Below are positions 59,016 through 64,000 of a DNA stretch of 64,000 bases, in pieces. Numbering within the stretch: the first letter of the stretch is position 1; each line of letters opens with the position of its first letter. A model generated the notes under the pieces. That model had not been told where the DNA came from and did no database searches. It saw only the letters and a program-made list of their open reading frames with translations. The position numbers were made by a program, and so were the translations under genes. The stretch is from Beverwykella pulmonaria (lineage: Eukaryota > Ascomycota > Dothideomycetes > Pleosporales > Melanommataceae): contig BCHH01000009.1 in NCBI GenBank assembly GCA_001599595.1, positions 608,099 through 672,098 of the forward strand, given 5' to 3'.

Positions 59016-59896
59016 ATGTCATCCATGCGCAATGCCGTCCAGCGGCGCAACCACAAAGAGCGAGCGCAACCCCTCGAGCGCCAAAAATGGGGACTTTTAG
59101 AAAAGCGCAAAGTAGTCCTCTCCTCTCAATCCCCTAATATTTACCTCTAACCCACTCCCAGGACTACAAACTCCGCGCCGCCGATTTCAAAGAGAAGAAA
59201 AAGCGGCTTAAGATTCTCAAACAAAAGGTCGCCGACAAAAACCCCGATGAGTTCTCCTTTGCCATGTTGTCGTCCACCGTGGACAAGGAAGGCATTAAAG
59301 TTGCAGACCGGGGAAACAAGGCACTGGAGATGGATGTGGTCAAGTTGCTCAAGACGCAGGATGCGGGGTATATAAGGACGATGTTGCAGGTGGTCAGGAA
59401 ACAGAGGAGGGAGGTGGAGGAGAAGATTGTGCTAGAGGATAAGGAGGTTAGGATCGTGAGGGATGGGGAGGGGGCGGGAGAAGCGAAGCATACCGTATTT
59501 GTGGGGGATAAGAAGGAGCAGAGGAAGTTTAGGCCGGATGAGTGGTTTGGAACTGGCGGCGAGTGGCCGGAGAAGACGGGGAATCGAGCAAGGAAAGAAG
59601 CGGAGGCGGAGCAGGCTGACGAGGATGAAGAGGAGCTTGGTGTGCAGCCGAAGAAGTTGTCGAAGAAGCAGCAGGAGGCGATCTCGCAAGTGGAGAAGGA
59701 GAAGGAAGTTCTAATGAAGAAGCGGGAGCGAGCTCAAGAGAAGTTGGCTGGTACCCTTAAGTCTCTTAAGGCTAAGGAACGCGCTTTAGCGACCGCAGAG
59801 GAGCGGCTCGAGAATCAACGGGCAAAGATGAATAGCACAATTGGGGGCACCAACAAAGCGGGCGTCAAGTTCAAGTTGAGGGAGAGGAAGAAATAA
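59016..59896 (+). CDS. utp11: Utp11, U3 snoRNA-associated SSU processome component
   Basis: Model join(59016..59111, 59162..59896), 276 aa, one 50 bp intron. The N-terminus [20 protein letters not shown] plus [19 protein letters not shown] is the Utp11 signature, followed by [20 protein letters not shown] and [20 protein letters not shown]. The middle and C-terminal parts are Lys/Glu-rich coiled-coil. It acts in the nucleolus in early 18S rRNA processing. Length agrees with yeast Utp11 (about 250 aa). Single-copy housekeeping gene. Confidence 0.94.
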
Positions 59897-60066
59897 GCAA
59901 TGCGGTAGAGACACAAGGGGCATGAAACAGCAACTGCGACTAAAAATTGCACAAGACATCGAATGGTGAGCGCACATTGCACTACAAATGGATATTCCAG
60001 CTTCTGATGACGTAGCAGACTCAACTCAATACATGTTTTGCGAAACCATCTTCGAGCCCGACCTCC

Positions 60067-60855
60067 CTATAAGCGCGCCGGCATCCTCATCCCACCATCC
60101 AACCTCAACACCGTCCCATTCAACATACTATTCTCAACACTCTCCCTCACCAAACGCGCAAACTCGTCAGGCTGCCCCGCCCGTTTTGGCCACTCCATCG
60201 CATTCACCAAGCTCTTCTTGACCTTCTCGCCCATCAACTTCGTCATATTCGAGTCGAACAATGCAGGTGCTATAGTAACGGCCCTTATTCCATACCTCGA
60301 CAGATCCCTCGCAAGTGGCAGCGTCACGCTCGCCACGGCTCCCTTACTCGCCGCATACGCAACTTGTCCCATCTGCCCGTCGAACGCGGCCGAACTCGCA
60401 ATCATGATGATGATTCCGCGTTCCCCGTCTGGACCCTCTGGCGTGTTTGTCGTCATATGTGGCACTGCCTGCCTAATCAGATCTAAGGTCCCGCGAAGGT
60501 TGATATTCAGCACAAAATCAATGCTCCGTATCGACACCGGCTCATTTCTCTTGTCCACGATCAGTCCTGGGAGTCCAACGCCGGCTCCTGCTATCACGCC
60601 TCCGATCTCTTTGCCGGTTTCTTTGACCCATGATACTGTGCCTGCGATCGCGGTTTCTATTGATTCGGTGGAGGATACGTCGGTTTCGAAGAACTTGGCG
60701 CGAGAGCCAAGTTCAGAGGTTATTTTGGAGCCGGAGGATGCGTTCAGATCGAGGAGCGAGACGTAGGCCCCGCGAGAGTGAAGGTCGCGGGCTGTTGCGA
60801 GGCCGAGGCCGGATGCGCCGCCTGAGATAATGAATGTGCGGTTTTCAATCTTCAT
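60067..60855 (-). CDS. Short-chain dehydrogenase, HSD10 / 3-hydroxyacyl-CoA dehydrogenase type 2-like
   Basis: Single exon, 262 aa, starting at ATG 60855 (MKIENRTFIISGGASGLGLA); no ATG occurs in the in-frame extension. The cofactor motif SGGASGLG is at 11-18, an Asp at 36 (LLDLNAS) favours NAD(H), and the catalytic set is Ser154/155 (MIASSAAFDG) with Tyr167 and Lys171 (YAASK). The sequence GERGIIIMIASSAAFDGQMG and QVAYAASKGAV is typical of HSD10, which oxidises 3-hydroxyacyl-CoA or steroid/alcohol substrates in mitochondria. No presequence is visible. The gene ends about 170 bp from the convergent Utp11 gene. Confidence 0.9.
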   Translation of the reverse strand: MKIENRTFIISGGASGLGLATARDLHSRGAYVSLLDLNASSGSKITSELGSRAKFFETDVSSTESIETAIAGTVSWVKETGKEIGGVIAGAGVGLPGLIVDKRNEPVSIRSIDFVLNINLRGTLDLIRQAVPHMTTNTPEGPDGERGIIIMIASSAAFDGQMGQVAYAASKGAVASVTLPLARDLSRYGIRAVTIAPALFDSNMTKLMGEKVKKSLVNAMEWPKRAGQPDEFARLVRESVENSMLNGTVLRLDGGMRMPARL

Positions 60856-61344
60856 GGTCAATGTTGTAGTGTTGTGGTGTTGTGGTGTGGGAGGATTGGA
60901 GGCCACGAAAGTAGGTATGTGTCTGTAGATAGATGCAATGCAAGTAATCAAGCTGAGCCTTGTTTGCTGAAATGTGATGTGAAAGTGTACGGGGGGTATG
61001 CTAAGAAGGAGGGATGTAGAACGTGAGAATAAGAATGAATGGACGTTGACATGTGCACCACACCTCGTCCCCACGATGCGGATCATCAATCTTCCTTACC
61101 TCGGCAGTTCGCACCCCTGTCATTTCATCGCAAACAGAACGGCTCCACCACTCCCTGCTCCGAATCCCTACCCCGCTCCCTACCACTATCAATCTCTCAC
61201 GACATCTAAGCTCCACTCCCGCACACCAACTCTGCAGCTCGCAATTGCGGCCACCCACCATCCGCACTCGCCTCCTACAACAGCCTCCTGTTCAATCCGC
61301 TCGATTGCTCCACTGCTGTTCCTCCCTCCCGTTACCGGGCCTCA
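60856..61344. promoter_or_regulatory. Divergent promoter of the dehydrogenase and Cmc1 genes
   Basis: 489 bp between two divergent starts. Pyrimidine-rich just before the ATG at 61345. No specific operator recognised. Confidence 0.35.
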
Positions 61345-62027
61345 ATGGCCATGACGAACCCCTCATCTCCCCTCCCAACCACAACCACAAAAGAAGTAGA
61401 CGTCGTCCGCAAGCTGCCTTCGAATCCGACTCCACTCTCCGCACCGCAAGAACAACAAGTACGAGATCTGTATTATAAGAATGTGCGGAGTAAATGCGCC
61501 GAGGAGATAAAAGGTACATCCCAATCGCCCAAAACATTTTATATCCCAAATTCCCACCCGCTGTGTTGTATATTCTCTGCTACACTCCAACTTGGAGTCA
61601 GACAACTCAGAAATATAAAAGCCAAAAGCTAACAGGACCAATATAGCGTTCGCGAACTGCGCGACCTCGCGCACGTTCTCCATGGTCTGGGCCTGCCGAA
61701 CACAGAAACTGGCGATGAATAGTTGTATGCTTCAATACCAGGGACAGGAGGAGCTTGATAAAGCAAGAGCGGAGTGGTGCGTTAACCCCTATATTGATCT
61801 CATCGAGAAAGCTGCTAATACATCTTTGTAACAGGTTCCAGCTCGCTGGGGAACGAAGACGAAAGAAAGAAGAAATGGAGCGGTTGATGGAGGAAGGGCG
61901 GCGGAAGCACAAGGAGTGGTGGGGGCTGGATGAAGACGGATATCTGCGAGGCAAAGCGGCGGAGCGGGAAGCGGAGAGACAGTTTAAAGAGGCAGAAAGA
62001 CGGTTGAAAGAGGCAGGAAGGGATTGA
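61345..62027 (+). CDS. cmc1: Cmc1 family, twin CX9C mitochondrial copper/cytochrome oxidase assembly protein
   Basis: Model join(61345..61513, 61647..61776, 61835..62027), 163 aa. Splicing reconstructs both twin CX9C motifs: C51...C61 (RSKCAEEIKAFANC) and C73...C83 (CRTQKLAMNSC). The first intron (133 bp) falls inside the first motif. Family proteins sit in the mitochondrial intermembrane space, imported by Mia40, and help load copper or build COX1 modules. The C-terminal ~60 residues are a highly charged helix (RRRKKEEMERLMEEGRRKHK), longer than in yeast Cmc1. Start chosen at the first of two close ATGs. Confidence 0.88.
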
Positions 62028-62554
62028 GCGGATTGGATGCAGTAAGGGACCTATCATGTGCCCGCCAGACTCTCACCTCTTGCCATTTAGTATTGCTGGC
62101 ATGTCAGGGAGAGTTCAGGTCGAGAGCATGGAAAAATCATGAGGAAAGATTTTGCATTTGCACGGCGTTATAGGTAGGCTTTACCCTCATGTTGGGAACG
62201 TCAAAGACATCATTGTATTATTAGATGACGTCGAGGAGACATGGCGTGTCAAGATACTGTAAATATAGCAGTCTATGAGCATTGGACAGATAGTGCACCG
62301 CGATAGAAGAACGCAAGAATTCAGCTCTGGTATAACCTGACTGTCCCTAACCCTATTCCAAACCACCCGATGCGCCACGAAAATGCTGCAATGTTACTGC
62401 ATGTTGAACTCCAGACCCCCGGGCGAACTACGCTGGGCCTCGGACCCGCGGTTTCCATCGACTTTTAGTGAGACAGCCAGCATGTACACGATATTTGGTC
62501 TGCCTCTCTTGCGCTCCCCTTGTCTCACCCACTCCCGTCACCGGCATTGACTAT
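62028..62554. other. 527 bp between convergent Cmc1 and TAF9 genes
   Basis: Should hold the two 3' ends. Nothing else recognised. Confidence 0.35.
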
Positions 62555-63376
62555 TCATCCATCGGCCATATTCGTATCCCCACCCCCCGCCCCAACCCCC
62601 ATAACCTCCTCAAACATCTCCTCCTCGTCCTCATCCTCCATCCCGCCCATCTCGGCATCAACTTCGACCTCCATCGCCCTCTCTAGAACCGGCCCACCCT
62701 GTCCAATGCCACCCATCCCATCCATACCCCCCTCATCCTCGCTAACCTCCTCCTCCCAACTCTCCTTGACCCCCCATCCGACGCCCGTAAAACAATATCT
62801 CTCCGGCGGCAGCCGAACCCCAAACTCCTTTTCGACGCGCGGCAACGCAATCCGATTCCTCTCTGCCGCAATCTCCGTCATGAACTCCTTTGGTAGGGCG
62901 GGAGAAAACTGATGCGCGGCGCGACTCGCGACCGCCGTTCTTAGCGCATTAAGCGTGACTCCATCGTCGACCTCTTTCGCCTTTTTCCCCGTTTGAGTGG
63001 GGACGGGCGGCTCGTACGCGATGGCGTCGGAGAGAATGCTAGACGTGTATCGGTAGCTAAAGTCGAGGAGTTGCAGTGGCACGCGTTCTGTGTAGGCGTG
63101 TACGCCCATGTTCGCGAGGAGGAGGTGGATGAGGCGCGCGTCACGGGGCCGTTTGCTGAGCCCTGCGTCGAGGAGAGAGGTTGAGGGGTGCGAGGGGTTC
63201 ATTGGTGTTTGTGTTTGTGTGAGGGTTTGCCCGTTTGAGAGGTGTGGTTGGGACTGCGAGAGCTGCGATTGTGTGTTGGGTTGCGTCGAGGATGGGCTCG
63301 GGTTCTGGGCGCCGGGTGCTGTGGTCGGAGGGGTTGATATGCCGTTCGGGAGGTCGGCAGCCGCGGGGGATGCCAT
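62555..63376 (-). CDS. taf9: TAF9, histone-fold subunit of TFIID and SAGA
   Basis: Single exon, 273 aa from ATG 63376; the in-frame extension upstream has no ATG. The first ~75 residues are Gln/Ser/Thr/Pro-rich and disordered. The histone fold starts at about residue 76: SKRPRDARLIHLLLANMGVH, AYTERVPLQLLDFSYRYTSS, ILSDAIAYE, and continues through VTLNALRTAVASRAAHQFSP. LPPERYCFTGVGW follows, as in TAF9. The C-terminus is Met/Gly/acid-rich. It pairs with TAF6 in TFIID and SAGA in the nucleus. Confidence 0.92.
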   Translation of the reverse strand: MASPAAADLPNGISTPPTTAPGAQNPSPSSTQPNTQSQLSQSQPHLSNGQTLTQTQTPMNPSHPSTSLLDAGLSKRPRDARLIHLLLANMGVHAYTERVPLQLLDFSYRYTSSILSDAIAYEPPVPTQTGKKAKEVDDGVTLNALRTAVASRAAHQFSPALPKEFMTEIAAERNRIALPRVEKEFGVRLPPERYCFTGVGWGVKESWEEEVSEDEGGMDGMGGIGQGGPVLERAMEVEVDAEMGGMEDEDEEEMFEEVMGVGAGGGDTNMADG

Positions 63377-63718
63377 GGTAGAAGGTGTGTGGTGCGAGGT
63401 AAAATGCAGGTGATATGTGGTCGTGCTTGCGGGCGGAGGTTGTTGGTCGAAGTGCGGGCGGGAATGAGCTTGGTTGGAGCTTTCGCTGGTGGCTTGGCGT
63501 TTCGCGGTATTGCCTTCCGCGGACAATCAATAGGCCAGCATGTGATGGCTACGTGAAAGTTCGCGAATGCTGCAAGAATGTCACAAAATTGTGAGAACTA
63601 GGATCTTAATAAGTAATAATGAGTGAAAAATAGATTGACTCCTTGGCCATGCTATTCACAGCTAGGAAATCTAAGTGGTGAAGTGATCTCAACGCCGTTA
63701 CCCTAACAGGAAGTCCAA
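63377..63718. other. 342 bp intergenic, TAF9 promoter
   Basis: Between the TAF9 start and the 3' end of the gene at the right edge. AT-rich near 63,600. No motif recognised. Confidence 0.35.
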
Positions 63719-64000
63719 TCAAGCCCTCCCCCAATGACCCTCAGCGTCCTCATCCTCGTCCCCAGTAGCCTCACTAGCAATACTTTCGTGCAGACTAGGT
63801 GTCTTGTCACCTCTCTTACCGATCCGCTTGATAGAGCTCCAACTCAGTGCACTGGCCTTGTCCTTGGGCGTTCCTATTGACGGACTATTACTTGCACTTT
63901 CCACGCCCTTGCCCAAGAAACCATAAGAATCTTCTTCTGTTTCGTCGGGCGTTACGACGTCGCTGGGTTTCTTGGAAAAGAGAGAAGCCTTGCCCTTGCC
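63719..64000 (-). CDS. C-terminal part of an unrecognised protein (5' part outside window)
   Basis: Frame open from the window edge to TGA at 63721-63719. Reads FSKKPSDVVTPDETEEDSYG, FLGKGVESASNSPSIGTP and ALSWSSIKRIGKRGDKTPSL then an acidic tail ending EGHWGRA. Polar, Ser/Thr-rich, probably disordered. No domain can be named from 93 residues. Confidence 0.55.
   Translation of the reverse strand, partial: GKGKASLFSKKPSDVVTPDETEEDSYGFLGKGVESASNSPSIGTPKDKASALSWSSIKRIGKRGDKTPSLHESIASEATGDEDEDAEGHWGRA

Overview
This is nuclear DNA of a filamentous ascomycete (Pezizomycotina), possibly a plant-associated Dothideomycete; the class is a guess. The evidence is: genes split by 45-135 bp GT-AG introns with CTAAC/CTGAC-type branch sites; fungal-only families (AA9 copper monooxygenase, CE1 xylan esterase, HET, 2EXR, DUF6594); one gene per promoter on either strand; and old gene copies whose stop codons look like products of repeat-induced point mutation (RIP).

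Layout. (1) 1-23.3 kb is GC-richer and mostly ordinary: a divergent CE1 esterase/AA9 LPMO pair, a 2OG-Fe(II) dioxygenase, a Rax1-like RGS membrane protein, a DUF155 (Rmd1/Sif2-type) protein, a UBE2C-type ubiquitin conjugase, an ELL-type elongation factor behind a 5.6 kb gene-empty stretch, a DUF2237 protein and one unrecognised conserved gene. (2) 23.4-37.3 kb is AT-richer. It holds one intact gene (an APC-family choline/amino-acid permease) among relics of a kinase-like protein, a large unrecognised protein, a DUF6594 membrane protein and a SprT-like metalloprotease. (3) 37.4-47 kb has a mitochondrial-type protein, a small nuclear-type protein, a HET protein, a 576-aa orphan and a 2EXR gene with one in-frame stop. 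(4) 47-58.7 kb is a repeat island: short inverted-repeat elements, a ~420 bp segmental duplication, other direct and tandem repeats, a multi-exon retropepsin-like gene, an apparently intact O-methyltransferase and an amidase relic. (5) 59-64 kb returns to housekeeping genes: Utp11, an HSD10-type dehydrogenase, Cmc1, TAF9 and the 3' end of an unknown gene.

How the genes relate. The esterase and LPMO share a 905 bp divergent promoter carrying XlnR-type GGCTAR and CreA-type sites, which suggests co-regulated plant cell-wall breakdown. The housekeeping genes are independent of each other. Gene models were spliced by hand by requiring GT-AG boundaries that keep the frame and rebuild family motifs. 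No alignment or transcript data were available, so family names rest on motif recognition.
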